Assembly: GCA_024640825.1 (NCBI GenBank)
Contig: JAHEEG010000003.1
Coordinates: 1 to 64,000 of the forward strand
DNA: 64,000 nucleotides
Direction of reading: 5' to 3'
Source of the DNA: Gammaproteobacteria bacterium
GTDB taxonomy: Bacteria; Pseudomonadota; Gammaproteobacteria; Pseudomonadales; Azotimanducaceae
Both the position numbers and the translations under genes were made by a program. Below are positions 19,770-34,285 of this stretch, one piece after another; position 1 is the stretch's first letter; the number at the start of each line of letters is the position of its first letter. A model generated the notes under the pieces. The model did not search any database, was not told the DNA's origin, and saw only the letters and a program-made list of their open reading frames with translations.

Positions 19770-21044
19770 ATGAATCTGACGGTACGCATCCTCATCGGCA
19801 TGGCAGCCGGTCTTGTCCTTGGCGTCGCTGTTCAGCAAACGGGCGTTTCGGAGTCCCATTGGCTGCGAAGCTTCTTTGTTGAAGGCATCATCGATGCCGG
19901 CGGCCAGATATTCATAGCCAGCCTGAAACTGATGGTCGTGCCTCTGGTGCTGGTATCGCTGATCTGCGGCGCTGCCAGCCTTGGCGATACAGGCAGCATG
20001 GGTCGCGTGGGAGGCAAGGCGATTGGCCTTTATCTGCTGACTACGGCGCTGGCAATCAGCATTGCGCTGATTTTGGCATTGCTGGTCAGCCCTGGTGTCG
20101 GCGGTGATCCCCCACCCTCAGATGTGACCTTCGATCCCGGGGCGCCCGCCAGCATCAAAGATACGCTGGTCGGCATTTTCCCTACCAATCCCGTGTCCGC
20201 CATGGCCGATGGCAACATGCTGCAGATCATCGTATTTGCGCTGCTGCTGGGCATTGCCATCAGCCACGCGGGAGAGGCGGGTGCCAGGGTGATGGGTTGG
20301 TTTCAGGACGTCAACGAGGTTCTGATGCGGCTGATCACGCTGCTCATCAAGCTGGCGCCATATGGGGTTTTCTGCCTCATGACCCGGCTGTTTGCTACCC
20401 AGGGTTGGGAGGAAATATTGAAGCTGCTGTCTTACTTCATGACAGTGGTGGCGGCTTTGATTGTGCAGATGTCAGTGGTTTACCCAACGCTGTTGATGCT
20501 TCTGGCCCGGGTCAACCCCCTGACTTTCATGCGCAAGATGCGTGAGCCCATGCTGGTGGCTTTTAGTACCGCCTCCAGCGGGGCGACCCTGCCGGTAACG
20601 CTGCGCACGGTGGAGCAGCGGGTCGGTGTCAGGAACGAAGTTGCCGCTTTTGTGGTTCCGCTTGGGGCGACCATCAATATGGATGGAACCGCCATCATGC
20701 AGGGCGTGGCGACGGTTTTTATTGCCCAGTTCTACGGCATTGATCTCGCCCTTGGGGACTATCTGATGGTCATTCTCACCGCTACGCTCGCTTCCATTGG
20801 CACCGCAGGCGTCCCCGGCGTGGGTCTTATCATGCTGACCATGGTGCTTACCCAGGTTGGGCTGCCCGTGGAAGGCATCATGCTCATCATCGGTGTCGAC
20901 CGGTTGCTTGACATGCTTCGCACGGCGGTAAACGTTACCGGCGACGGCACGGTGTCTGCCATCGTTGCCCGCAGCGAAGACGACCTGGATATGAATGTGT
21001 TCGATGATCCGGAAGCTGGACGAGTGGTGCCGGCCCGGGGTTGA
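19770..21044 (+). CDS. Dicarboxylate/amino acid:cation symporter (DAACS family)
   Basis: A GltPh/DctA-type secondary transporter of 424 residues. Visible signatures are the serine-rich AFSTASSGATLPVTL, the NMDGTA motif of the sodium and substrate site, and DRLLDMLRTAVNVTGD. The arginine in that last motif corresponds to the GltPh residue that pairs with the side-chain carboxylate of aspartate or glutamate, favouring acidic substrates. ATG 19770 is chosen over TTG 19743, which adds nine residues. The acidic C-terminal tail extends about 30 residues past the last helix. Exact substrate is not determined. Confidence 0.9.
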   Translation: MNLTVRILIGMAAGLVLGVAVQQTGVSESHWLRSFFVEGIIDAGGQIFIASLKLMVVPLVLVSLICGAASLGDTGSMGRVGGKAIGLYLLTTALAISIALILALLVSPGVGGDPPPSDVTFDPGAPASIKDTLVGIFPTNPVSAMADGNMLQIIVFALLLGIAISHAGEAGARVMGWFQDVNEVLMRLITLLIKLAPYGVFCLMTRLFATQGWEEILKLLSYFMTVVAALIVQMSVVYPTLLMLLARVNPLTFMRKMREPMLVAFSTASSGATLPVTLRTVEQRVGVRNEVAAFVVPLGATINMDGTAIMQGVATVFIAQFYGIDLALGDYLMVILTATLASIGTAGVPGVGLIMLTMVLTQVGLPVEGIMLIIGVDRLLDMLRTAVNVTGDGTVSAIVARSEDDLDMNVFDDPEAGRVVPARG

Positions 21045-21157
21045 ATCCGTCCGGCGGCGCTATGTTCGCCTTTCCGCTAGTTGCCGCGGGAAATCCGCCT
21101 GCTGTTGGCTTGCCTCGAGTACGGAGGCCGCTGGATACCGAGATCCGGTTCCTGCGA

Positions 21158-23176
21158 CTATACGGAAATGTGACCTGTGTCCGCCGGCGCCCAGGCGTCC
21201 AGAAGGGCTTGCACCGATTGGGGGGCTGACCTAAGCAGTTCGTCGCCCCGGGCGACGGCTTCCGGGATCAGGTGGGCGTGCTTGCGCAGATCCGCCAGAC
21301 GGAAACTCTGCTCGCCGGTCTGGCGGGTTCCCAGCAACTCGCCGCCACCGCGCAGGTTCAGGTCCTGCTCGGCGATGTAGAAACCATCCTGGCTGTCGCG
21401 GATGACCTGCAATCTTGCTTTAGCATTTGCCCCAAGCGGGGATTTGTAAAGTAAAATGCAGCTGGCGCGCGTGTCACCGCGCCCAACTCTGCCTCGAAGC
21501 TGGTGCAGCTGCGTGAGCCCCATGCGCTCGGGATTTTCGATGATCATCAGATTGGCGTTAGCCACGTCAACGCCCACCTCGATCACAGTCGTAGCAACCA
21601 GGACATCCAGCTCGCCGGCGCTGAACGATTGCATGACGTCGGCCTTTTTTGCGCTGCTCATTCGGCCGTGTAGCAGGCCCACTCGGTGCTCTGGCAGCGC
21701 TTCTGCGATGGCTGTCGCCGTGGACTCCGCGTCGGCCAGATCTAAGTGGTCGGACTTTTCGATCAGCGGGCATACCCAGTATGCCTGGCCGCCTTTGGCG
21801 AGTGAGTCTCGGAGCCGTGAGACCACTTCCGCGCGGCGGCTGTCGGCTACTACGCGGGTATCTATCGCCTGGCGGCCGCGCGGCAGCTCGTCGATCAGGG
21901 AAACAGCCATGTCTGCGTACAGCGCCATTGTCAGCGTGCGGGGTATAGGCGTCGCGGTCATCACCAGCTGATGGGGTACGAGGCCTTTGTTGCGCAGCGC
22001 CATGCGCTGGTGAACACCAAAGCGGTGCTGCTCATCGATGATAGTAAGCGCTAACTTTGCAAAACTGACATGCTGCTGGAAAAGCGCATGGGTACCCACG
22101 GCGACTAGCGCCTCCCCGCTGCTGATTTGCGTAGTCACCTGTCGGCGTTCTTTGGCGGGCTGGCTGCCGGTTAGCAGCACGACTGAGATGCCCAGAGGGC
22201 TCAGCCAACGACTGAAGTTGACGTAATGCTGCTCCGCCAGGATCTCTGTGGGCGCCATTATCGCGGTTTGAGTAAAGTGCTCGGCGGCACGAATAGCGGC
22301 AAAAGCGGCGACCACGGTCTTGCCGGAACCAACGTCGCCCTGTACCAGCCGAAGCATCGGTTGCTTGGTTTCAAGATCCTCAAGCACCTCCCGCACAACG
22401 CGCCGTTGTGCGCCAGTCAGCTGGAAGCCGAGGTTGTTGAGCAGCTGTCGGCCCAGTTGCTGAGCTCTGGGTAAAGCTGTGGTTGCCTGGCGCTGTCGTT
22501 CGAGCTGCCGTCCTCGCATGATCAGGTAGTAGGCGGTGAGTTCGTCCTTGGCGAGACGTTCCTGGACTGAGGCTATCTCTGTTGCGGTCATTTCGGCGGA
22601 TGGCTTGTGTAGAAGCAGAAGATCCGCATAAGGGGTTCCGTGGTCGGTCGACCAGGGCAACTTTTCGAGCTGGGCGGTCAGGGACCTTAGACGATTCTGG
22701 CCCAGGCCTTTGGTGGTGGGATATATGGGTGTCAGCCCTGCTTCGAGGGTGGGCGGATCTGAATCGAAAGCCCGGTAGTCCGGATGAATCATTTCGAAGC
22801 CACTCGGTCCGAAGCGGATCTCGCCGAAGGCCTGTACCTGGGTCCCGGTTTGCAGGCCGGCCTGCTGGCGTCGGGAAAAATGAAAGAATCTCAGCCCTAG
22901 ATAACCGGATCCATCCTCGATGGTAACCAGCAGGCTGCGCTTTCGGCCGAAAGATACCTTTGTGGTGACCACCCGTCCGCGAACCAGACACTCCTGGTCT
23001 GCTTCGATTTGGCCAAGGTTCGTCACATGACTGCGGTCCTGGTAGCGGGTCGGCAGATGCAGCAGCAGGTCCGTGGTGCGAAAAATGCCGATTCGTTCGA
23101 GGGTCGTTTTGAGGCTAGGACCGACGCCTCTCAGGCTGGTTACTGGTAGGTCGGCCCCGGGGTTGCCCGCGGTCAC
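21158..23176 (-). CDS. recG: ATP-dependent DNA helicase RecG
   Basis: RecG remodels stalled replication forks and Holliday junctions. The 672-residue protein has the N-terminal wedge/OB domain (about 60-160), the helicase motif I GDVGSGKT, the DEQH box in IIDEQHRFGV, TATPIPRTL, and the C-terminal QLRGRVGRGDT. The GTG start at 23176 overlaps the ridA stop as GTGA, indicating translational coupling. It ends convergent to the symporter gene. Length is slightly below E. coli (693). Confidence 0.97.
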   Translation of the reverse strand: MTAGNPGADLPVTSLRGVGPSLKTTLERIGIFRTTDLLLHLPTRYQDRSHVTNLGQIEADQECLVRGRVVTTKVSFGRKRSLLVTIEDGSGYLGLRFFHFSRRQQAGLQTGTQVQAFGEIRFGPSGFEMIHPDYRAFDSDPPTLEAGLTPIYPTTKGLGQNRLRSLTAQLEKLPWSTDHGTPYADLLLLHKPSAEMTATEIASVQERLAKDELTAYYLIMRGRQLERQRQATTALPRAQQLGRQLLNNLGFQLTGAQRRVVREVLEDLETKQPMLRLVQGDVGSGKTVVAAFAAIRAAEHFTQTAIMAPTEILAEQHYVNFSRWLSPLGISVVLLTGSQPAKERRQVTTQISSGEALVAVGTHALFQQHVSFAKLALTIIDEQHRFGVHQRMALRNKGLVPHQLVMTATPIPRTLTMALYADMAVSLIDELPRGRQAIDTRVVADSRRAEVVSRLRDSLAKGGQAYWVCPLIEKSDHLDLADAESTATAIAEALPEHRVGLLHGRMSSAKKADVMQSFSAGELDVLVATTVIEVGVDVANANLMIIENPERMGLTQLHQLRGRVGRGDTRASCILLYKSPLGANAKARLQVIRDSQDGFYIAEQDLNLRGGGELLGTRQTGEQSFRLADLRKHAHLIPEAVARGDELLRSAPQSVQALLDAWAPADTGHISV

Positions 23177-23646
23177 TCCGCCTCGCTGTTAGAGGACCCT
23201 TTAACGGCCCCCCCGCCAGGACCTCCGTCCCTGGATCCCTTCTGCAAAAGATGCATGATTCCTTCCACCTCAACTTCGGCCTCGCGTGGCAGATCCGCCA
23301 CGCCCACCGCAGCTCTGGCCGGGAACGGAGGGTCAAAAAACTCCTCCATGACGCCGTTGACGGTCTGGAAATCGGCCAGATTCTTTAGGTACAGGGTTAG
23401 CTTCACCATGTCGTTCAGAGTTCCGCCTGCAGCCCGCGCCACCGCTGCCAGGTTGCGGAAGACCTGGCGAGCTTGGTCGCCCACATCGCCAGGCACAAGC
23501 GTCATCGTCTGGGGGTCTAGGGGGATCTGCCCCGACACAAACACCATGTTGCCGACGATTACAGCCTGGGAATAGGGGCCGATTGCCGCGGGCGCCTCAT
23601 TGGTGCTTACGCTGCGGCTGTTGCCGGATTCAGGGTCTTGGCTCAT
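23173..23646 (-). CDS. ridA: RidA family enamine/imine deaminase
   Basis: This protein hydrolyses reactive 2-aminoacrylate and similar enamines formed by PLP enzymes. The core (about residues 14-137) has GPYSQAV, VSGQIPLDP and PARAAVGVADLPREAEVEVEG, with the conserved arginine and glutamate of the active site. An approximately 20-residue glycine/serine-rich tail (RDGGPGGGAVKGSSNSEAE) follows, giving 157 residues against about 128 usually. It sits 10 bases after spoT and takes the position that trmH holds in E. coli. Confidence 0.94.
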   Translation of the reverse strand: MSQDPESGNSRSVSTNEAPAAIGPYSQAVIVGNMVFVSGQIPLDPQTMTLVPGDVGDQARQVFRNLAAVARAAGGTLNDMVKLTLYLKNLADFQTVNGVMEEFFDPPFPARAAVGVADLPREAEVEVEGIMHLLQKGSRDGGPGGGAVKGSSNSEAE

Positions 23647-23656
23647 GCCGCCGCCG

Positions 23657-25966
23657 TCAGGCGCTGACCCGATTGATGCTGATGATACCGCCGGTAATGC
23701 GAATGCGGCGCATCACGGCCGCGAGATGCGTGCGGTTTCTTACCGAAACCGTCAGACTTACGCTGGTGACCTCGGCGTTGCGCTCTTCGACGCTGATATT
23801 CTCCACACCGGCGTCCGCTTCGGCGACGGATGAAGCAATCTCTGCTATGACGCCCTTTCTGCGCTGCACCTCAATTCTCAATGCGGTGAGGAACTCGGCC
23901 GAAGTTTTCGGTGCCCAATGGGCAGGGATAATATCCCGGCCGCTGTGACGACGCCGTATCTCCACCATGTTGCGGCAGGTTTCCACGTGTACGACGAATC
24001 CTCGGCCCGGAGTCATGTGCCCGACGATCGGGTCGCCCGGAATGGGGCCGCAACAGCGACCGTAGTTGATCACCAGACCCTCGCCGCCGCGGATTGCCAC
24101 AGGCCCGATGCTGTCGACCGTTATACCCTGGAAATCGGGGTCGTCCGCTGCCAGCAGCTGTTGAGCGACCACGTATGCCATCAGTTCGCCGTTGCCGATG
24201 GCGGCAAGGAGTTCATTCAGGCGCCGTACACCGAACTCTTTGAAAACCCGCCGCAATCGTCGGAAGTCAAGATCGTTGATGCTTTTGTTGGCGCTTGCCA
24301 GTGAGCGGTTGAGCAGACGTCGCCCGAAGGCTACGGAGTCTACCTCCTGCTGAACCTTGAGCGCCTGGCGAATACCGGATCGAGCCTTGCTCGATACCAC
24401 GAACGTGAGCCAGTCGGGGTTGGGTCGAGCTTCAGGTGCCGTGATGATCTCTACGTTCTGTCCGCTTTGCAGCTGCTGTGACAGAGGCGCGAGATGCCGA
24501 TCGATGCGGCAGGCCACGCATCGGTTCCCAATGTCCGTATGCACGGCATAGGCGAAGTCAACCGGGGAGGCACCCCTGGGCAATTCCAGAATGTCCCCTT
24601 TGGGCGTGAAGACATAAACCTCGTCGGGGAATAGATCGATCTTCAGGCTTTCGATGAATTCCATCGGGTTGCCGGCGCGCTGTTGCAGATCGAGGAGGTC
24701 GCGAACCCACTGGCGGGCACGTTGCTGGCTACCTTGGAAGGCGTCATTGGTCGATTTGTACAGCCAGTGCCCGGCTATGCCGTTTTCTGCAACCGCGTCC
24801 ATTTGCGGCGTTCTGATCTGTACCTCGATGGGCACGCCGTGCATACCAAACAGTGTTGTGTGCAGAGACTGGTAGCCATTTACCTTCGGAATGGCGATGT
24901 AGTCTTTGAATCGGCCTGCGACCGGCTTGTATAAGTTGTGTACGACTCCGAGCGTCCTGTAGCAGTGGTCTACGCCTGGCACCACGATTCTGAATCCGAA
25001 AACGTCCATGATCTCAGAGAAGGATTTGTGCTGCGTGCGCATCTTCCGATAGATGGAGTAGAGGTGCTTTTCCCGTCCCTGCACTTCGGCCTCGATGCCT
25101 TCCTGCTGCAGCGCGTCAGTCAGAGATTTGCGCAGCTCATCCATCAGCTCTTTGCGATTGCCTCTCGCCGCTTTCACCGCGCGCTCTATGCGATCTGCTC
25201 TCAGCGGATACAGCGCACCGAAACCCAGTTCCTCGAACTCGACTTTGATGTGGTGAATGCCCAGACGGTTAGCAATGGGCGCGTAGAAATCGAGAGTTTC
25301 CCGAGCGATGCGTTTGCGCTGGTCATCGGACATCACCCCGATGGTTCTCATGTTGTGCAGCCGGTCTGCCAGTTTGACCATGATCACGCGAATGTCTTTG
25401 GCCATGGCCATGGCCATCTTCTGAAAGTTCTCTGCCTGAGCCTCCGCCCTGCTGCGAAATATAGTTGACAGCTTTGATACGCCGTCAACGATCTGCGCCA
25501 CGGATTCCCCGTAGCGGGCGCCGAGAACCGACTTGCCAATGTTGGTATCTTCGATGACGTCGTGCAGCAGCGCAGCCATTACCGTCTCGTGATCCATATG
25601 CATACCGGCAAGAATATTCGCCACTGCCAGTGGGTGTGTGACGTACGGGTGTCCCGTTCTTCGCCACTGATGCTGGTGCGCCTCGGCTGCGTGATAGTAA
25701 GCGGAGCGAACCTGTGCTATCTGCTCAGGCTGCAGGTATTCGGATAGGCGATCACAGAGCCCGTCAATAGTGACGGGAGCGGCGATTTCGGGGAGCCTCG
25801 CGCGTTCGGCAAGACGTGAGACGAAGTATGATTCCGGCTGCTGCGGGCGTTTGGTGCCCTTGCGCTTGCGGGGTTTTCGGCTTGGAGATGGCGCGGTGGG
25901 CGAAACGATGCCCTGGACCTCTTCTGAGGGGCCCGTGGTTGCCTCAAAGCTCGCGGGGTTCGTCAT
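23657..25966 (-). CDS. spoT: Bifunctional (p)ppGpp synthetase/hydrolase SpoT
   Basis: This enzyme balances ppGpp in the stringent response. Domains in order are the HD hydrolase (HDVIED at about 135-140), the synthetase ([20 protein letters not shown]), the TGS region ([19 protein letters not shown]) and a C-terminal ACT domain. Both active sites look intact. At 769 residues it carries about 63 extra N-terminal residues compared with E. coli (702), including a basic stretch [15 protein letters not shown] 25966 lies inside rpoZ (23-base overlap) with GGAG abutting it; I found no better internal start, so the extension is probably translated. Confidence 0.95.
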   Translation of the reverse strand: MTNPASFEATTGPSEEVQGIVSPTAPSPSRKPRKRKGTKRPQQPESYFVSRLAERARLPEIAAPVTIDGLCDRLSEYLQPEQIAQVRSAYYHAAEAHQHQWRRTGHPYVTHPLAVANILAGMHMDHETVMAALLHDVIEDTNIGKSVLGARYGESVAQIVDGVSKLSTIFRSRAEAQAENFQKMAMAMAKDIRVIMVKLADRLHNMRTIGVMSDDQRKRIARETLDFYAPIANRLGIHHIKVEFEELGFGALYPLRADRIERAVKAARGNRKELMDELRKSLTDALQQEGIEAEVQGREKHLYSIYRKMRTQHKSFSEIMDVFGFRIVVPGVDHCYRTLGVVHNLYKPVAGRFKDYIAIPKVNGYQSLHTTLFGMHGVPIEVQIRTPQMDAVAENGIAGHWLYKSTNDAFQGSQQRARQWVRDLLDLQQRAGNPMEFIESLKIDLFPDEVYVFTPKGDILELPRGASPVDFAYAVHTDIGNRCVACRIDRHLAPLSQQLQSGQNVEIITAPEARPNPDWLTFVVSSKARSGIRQALKVQQEVDSVAFGRRLLNRSLASANKSINDLDFRRLRRVFKEFGVRRLNELLAAIGNGELMAYVVAQQLLAADDPDFQGITVDSIGPVAIRGGEGLVINYGRCCGPIPGDPIVGHMTPGRGFVVHVETCRNMVEIRRRHSGRDIIPAHWAPKTSAEFLTALRIEVQRRKGVIAEIASSVAEADAGVENISVEERNAEVTSVSLTVSVRNRTHLAAVMRRIRITGGIISINRVSA

Positions 25967-26216
25967 CTCCTATGCCGAAGGACACTTCCAAAACGTCATC
26001 CTGTGTGGACGCTTCCTGCTCGTCAAGCATTTCATGAGAAACAAGGCCCGCTGCGATCTCCCGCAAGGCCAGAACGCTGGGCTTGTCGTTCTCTATGGGC
26101 ACCAACGGCTCGGAACCGAAGCGGCGCATCTGGCGTGCCCGACGAGTCGCCAGCATAACCAGTTCGAATCGGTTATCCACGTGATCGAGGCAGTCTTCCA
26201 CTGTTATTCTTGCCAT
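25944..26216 (-). CDS. rpoZ: RNA polymerase omega subunit
   Basis: A 90-residue omega subunit, which chaperones beta-prime and forms a ppGpp-binding site. It begins [29 protein letters not shown], almost the E. coli sequence, and has an acidic tail ending DDEPREL. It stands between gmk and spoT, the conserved gmk-rpoZ-spoT order that ties polymerase to ppGpp control. Confidence 0.97.
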   Translation of the reverse strand: MARITVEDCLDHVDNRFELVMLATRRARQMRRFGSEPLVPIENDKPSVLALREIAAGLVSHEMLDEQEASTQDDVLEVSFGIGDDEPREL

Positions 26217-26269
26217 GTCTTGGGAGCATCCGTGAGTGGGGGGGCGAGTTTAGCGGGGGGCCATCGCGC

Positions 26270-26959
<690 letters not shown>

Positions 26960-27826
26960 CTACTCGACGTTCTGAACCTGTTCCCTGATCTGCTCGATGA
27001 TGACTTTGAGGTCGACCGCGCGCTGCGACGTCTGGGCCAGCACCGATTTTGAGCCCAGGGTATTGGCTTCCCGGTTCAGTTCCTGAGTCAGAAAATCCAG
27101 ACGGCGCCCGTGGGGTCCCGGGCTCCTGAGGTTGCTTCGGGCCTCCTCCACATGGATGCTGAGTCGGTCCAGCTCCTCCGCGATGTCCGCCCGCTGGGCG
27201 AGCAGAGCTACCTCCTGCGTGAGGCGGTCAGGCTCCAGCTCTGTCCCTAGGTCCGCTATCCGCTGCTGCAGCTTGATCCTCAGCTGATGGGCGATTGAAA
27301 GGCTGTGGCGTTTGATTTCTCCAACCAGCCGATCTATTTCATCCAGGCGCTGTGTGATCGCCTCGTGCAGCTGGTTTCCTTCGCGCTGGCGATGGTCGAT
27401 GAGCTGCGTCAGGCAGGCCTCGAACAGGTCCGTGAGCGGCTCCTTCAGCGCTGTTTCGTCCATGACGGCCTCCGTGCCAAGGATCCCAGGCCAGCGCAGC
27501 AGGTCCATGGGGTTGGGCGCTCCTACCTCCGGCGCGTCGCGCCTCATCTGCTCCAGGACGGCCAGGATCTGCAGCAGCAGCGGCCGATTGAGTTCCAGCT
27601 GTGAGGCACCCTCCGTTCGGTCGACCCGCAGCGTGCAATCGACCTTGCCGCGCTTGAGATGTTTGCGCAGGGTTTCCCGCAGACCATGCTCGAGACCTCT
27701 AAGCGGTTCAGGCAGGCGCAGCTGAGTTTCCAGGAAACGATGGTTGACGCTGCGCAGCTCCCAGGTGAGGACCAGTGTCTGCTGAATGTCCTGAGCGCGC
27801 GCGAAGCCGGTCATGCTGTGCAACAT
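26960..27826 (-). CDS. yicC: YicC family endoribonuclease
   Basis: This 288-residue protein belongs to the YicC/YloC family, recently characterised as endoribonucleases; E. coli YicC promotes decay of the small RNA RyhB. The N-terminus MLHSMTGFARA and RSVNHRFLETQLRLPEPLR are typical, and the C-terminal DUF1732 signature LDFLTQELNREANTLGSKS is complete. It is divergent from rph, the order known from Pseudomonas and E. coli. Confidence 0.95.
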   Translation of the reverse strand: MLHSMTGFARAQDIQQTLVLTWELRSVNHRFLETQLRLPEPLRGLEHGLRETLRKHLKRGKVDCTLRVDRTEGASQLELNRPLLLQILAVLEQMRRDAPEVGAPNPMDLLRWPGILGTEAVMDETALKEPLTDLFEACLTQLIDHRQREGNQLHEAITQRLDEIDRLVGEIKRHSLSIAHQLRIKLQQRIADLGTELEPDRLTQEVALLAQRADIAEELDRLSIHVEEARSNLRSPGPHGRRLDFLTQELNREANTLGSKSVLAQTSQRAVDLKVIIEQIREQVQNVE

Positions 27827-27930
27827 GGTGAGAATTACCCGAATTTAGAAAGTCGAGTCTAATCCCAAATCGGGTCAGCTGTCGGATCAAAAGCCTTGTG
27901 CCCGCATCGCTCTCACCCCGAACCAGCGCT

Positions 27931-27936
27931 TATAAT
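27931..27936 (+). promoter_or_regulatory. Possible -10 box for rph-pyrE
   Basis: A perfect TATAAT lies 33 bases before the rph start. No -35 box is found at 16-18 bases upstream. A short hairpin ACGGG (27937-27941) with CCCGT (27946-27950) follows immediately. Confidence 0.4.
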
Positions 27937-27968
27937 ACGGGCTCCCCCGTTATTGAAGAGAGTTGCCC

Positions 27969-28685
27969 ATGGCCATTCAGCGCCCCAGCGGCCGGTCGCC
28001 CGGTGAGATGCGTCAGGTAAGGTTTACCAGAGGCTTCACAAAGCATGCCGCTGGGTCTGTGTTGGTGGAGTTTGGCGACACCAAAGTCATCTGCACTGCG
28101 TCGGTCGATCAGTCCGTACCGGGCTTTCTGCGAGGCAAAGGCGTGGGCTGGGTGACGGCCGAGTACGGCATGTTGCCGGGCGCGACCCATACTCGCTCGG
28201 ATCGAGAGGCGGCGAGAGGAAAGCAGGGTGGGCGCACGCTCGAGATTCAGCGGCTCATCGGGCGGTCGCTGCGTTCCATTGTCGACATGAAGGCCTTGGG
28301 TGAGCGTACCGTTCGTGTTGACTGCGACGTTATCCAGGCCGATGGCGGTACCCGGACGGCGTCCATTACGGGTGGTGCGCTGGCCTTGGCAGATGCGTTT
28401 CGCAAGATTGGGGTTCAGGATGCGTTCAGGGAGTTTGTGGCATCTGTATCCGTAGGCATCTGGCGCGGCGAACCGGTGCTGGATCTGGACTACGCGGAAG
28501 ACTCAACGGCGGAGACGGACATGAATGTAGTAATGCTCGAATCTGGTGGGTTCATCGAGGTGCAGGGCACCGCGGAAGGTGCTCCGTTCAGCGATGTGGA
28601 ACTCGAGCGGATGCTCGGCCTCGCAAAACAGGGAACCATGGCGCTCGCCCAACGCCAGCGGATGGCACTTCAGGACGCGCTCTGA
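27969..28685 (+). CDS. rph: Ribonuclease PH
   Basis: A phosphorolytic 3'-5' exoribonuclease that trims tRNA 3' ends. It has 238 residues from ATG 27969, the same as the intact E. coli enzyme. The phosphate-binding and catalytic features [25 protein letters not shown] and [16 protein letters not shown] are present. The last base of its TGA is the first base of the pyrE ATG (TGATG), giving tight coupling. No frameshift like that of E. coli K-12 is seen. Confidence 0.97.
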   Translation: MAIQRPSGRSPGEMRQVRFTRGFTKHAAGSVLVEFGDTKVICTASVDQSVPGFLRGKGVGWVTAEYGMLPGATHTRSDREAARGKQGGRTLEIQRLIGRSLRSIVDMKALGERTVRVDCDVIQADGGTRTASITGGALALADAFRKIGVQDAFREFVASVSVGIWRGEPVLDLDYAEDSTAETDMNVVMLESGGFIEVQGTAEGAPFSDVELERMLGLAKQGTMALAQRQRMALQDAL

Positions 28686-29341
28686 TGAATGCCGCTTCCG
28701 CGTCACTTCTGAAACTGCTGATTGATCAGGCGGTGCTCCGTTTTGGCGATTTCACTCTGAAATCCGGGCGTCAGAGCCCTTACTTCTTCAATCTGGGCGC
28801 GCTGCATACCGGCGCGGCGACTCAGCAACTGGCCGAGGCATATGCGCAATGCATTGTGAAATCTGCGCCGTCCTTCGAGCTTGTCTTTGGTCCTGCCTAT
28901 AAGGGCATCCCGATTGCGGTAGCGGTCTCGGAAGCGCTCGCCCGGCGTGGACGAGATGTTGCCTGGGGATTCAACCGCAAGGAGGAGAAGGACCACGGCG
29001 AGGGCGGTCGTTTCGTTGGTGGAAGCATAGCAACGCGCGTTCTTCTGGTTGACGATGTCCTGACCGCCGGGACAGCTATACGTGAGGCAGTAGACCTCAT
29101 CGCCGGGGCCGGAGGCACGCTGGTTGGCGTGGTCATCGCGATGGATCGGCAGGAACTTGGCCCGAGTGGGAATACTGCCGTGCAGATCCTCCATGAGGAA
29201 CTCGGTGTACCTGTGCTGAGCTTGCTCAACCTGCAGAATGTGATTGAGTACCTTGACTCGAACGGCCGTCACGACAACTATCCCCAGGATCTATTGAAGC
29301 GGATACGGGACTATCAGCGGTCCCACTGCGCGCTCACCTAA
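28685..29341 (+). CDS. pyrE: Orotate phosphoribosyltransferase
   Basis: PyrE converts orotate and PRPP to OMP in pyrimidine synthesis. The 218-residue protein has the PRPP motif VLLVDDVLTAGTA, FGPAYKGIPIA and the mobile loop FNRKEEKDHGEGG with its catalytic lysines. It is coupled to rph by a TGATG junction. In enterobacteria this gene has an attenuator ahead of it; no such leader exists here because there is no gap. Confidence 0.97.
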   Translation: MNAASASLLKLLIDQAVLRFGDFTLKSGRQSPYFFNLGALHTGAATQQLAEAYAQCIVKSAPSFELVFGPAYKGIPIAVAVSEALARRGRDVAWGFNRKEEKDHGEGGRFVGGSIATRVLLVDDVLTAGTAIREAVDLIAGAGGTLVGVVIAMDRQELGPSGNTAVQILHEELGVPVLSLLNLQNVIEYLDSNGRHDNYPQDLLKRIRDYQRSHCALT

Positions 29342-29361
29342 GGAACGCTGAGATAAGCACT

Positions 29362-29985
29362 ATGGGAAAGTCAACGTTCATGTTTTTGGCAATCTGCCTC
29401 GTGCTGTCTACGGCGGTTAAGGTAGGGGCCGCTGACGTTCGGCTTTATCGCTACGTGAACGCCGATGGAAGTCTGGTGATTTCTCACGCCATTCCGGCGA
29501 GCAAAGTGGCCGGTGGCTACGATATCATCGACGCTGCCAGCGGCCGATTACTGGAGCGGGTTCCTGCACAGTTGACCCCCGAACAGCTGGCGATCAAACA
29601 GGCCCACGATCGAGAAAGGCAAGCCTGTTTGGATGATCTGGACAGAGTTCAGACGCTCTACAGCTCCGAAAAAGAGATCGGTCGCGCTCTGGAAGAGGCC
29701 CTCGAGTCCATCGACAGCCGTATCAAGAACGCGGAGGCCAACCTTACGCAAATGCGTTCCGAGCAGAGAAAGCTGGAGCGGGAAGCCGCGCAGCTCGAGC
29801 GCACTGGAGGGGCCCTGTCGGACATCCTCGTGAACAACATTGAGCGTACCCAGATTCAGATCGACACCCTGGAGGGGGAGATCGCGCAGCGTCATCGGGA
29901 CAAAGTCGGTGCCCGTGAGCGCTTCGCCAAGGATCGCGAGATATTCCTCAATGGCCACTGCCCCGAAATGGTAGCCAACTTCTGA
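29362..29985 (+). CDS. Exported DUF4124-like coiled-coil protein
   Basis: A 207-residue protein with a signal peptide (about 1-24, cleavage near GAADV). A short DUF4124-like beta segment (VRLYRYVNADGSLVISHAIP) follows, then a long charged alpha-helical region (about 75-185) of coiled-coil character. It follows pyrE by 20 bases, so cotranscription is possible. DUF4124 proteins are envelope proteins without assigned function; I can only say it is probably periplasmic. Confidence 0.8.
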   Translation: MGKSTFMFLAICLVLSTAVKVGAADVRLYRYVNADGSLVISHAIPASKVAGGYDIIDAASGRLLERVPAQLTPEQLAIKQAHDRERQACLDDLDRVQTLYSSEKEIGRALEEALESIDSRIKNAEANLTQMRSEQRKLEREAAQLERTGGALSDILVNNIERTQIQIDTLEGEIAQRHRDKVGARERFAKDREIFLNGHCPEMVANF

Positions 29986-30013
29986 AGCCGGCTTGAAATT
30001 ACGGGTCCCTGCA

Positions 30014-30050
30014 GAAACCTGCTTGCGCAAGCGCAAACGAATAAGGTTTC
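30014..30050. other. Inverted repeat between convergent genes
   Basis: GAAACCT (30014-30020) pairs with AGGTTTC (30044-30050), enclosing the small palindrome CTTGCGCAAG (30022-30031). It lies between the DUF4124-like gene and slmA, which converge. There is no T-run on either side, so a terminator role is uncertain. Confidence 0.35.
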
Positions 30051-30061
30051 CGTATCCAGAC

Positions 30062-34197
<4,136 letters not shown>

Positions 34198-34285
34198 TCG
34201 TGTTGTCCTTTCCGCGCTGTTGCTATGGTAGCCGCCACGCGCAGCGTCGGCCACCTCAAGGGCCCTGTCTCCGGGTGCCTGTTTG

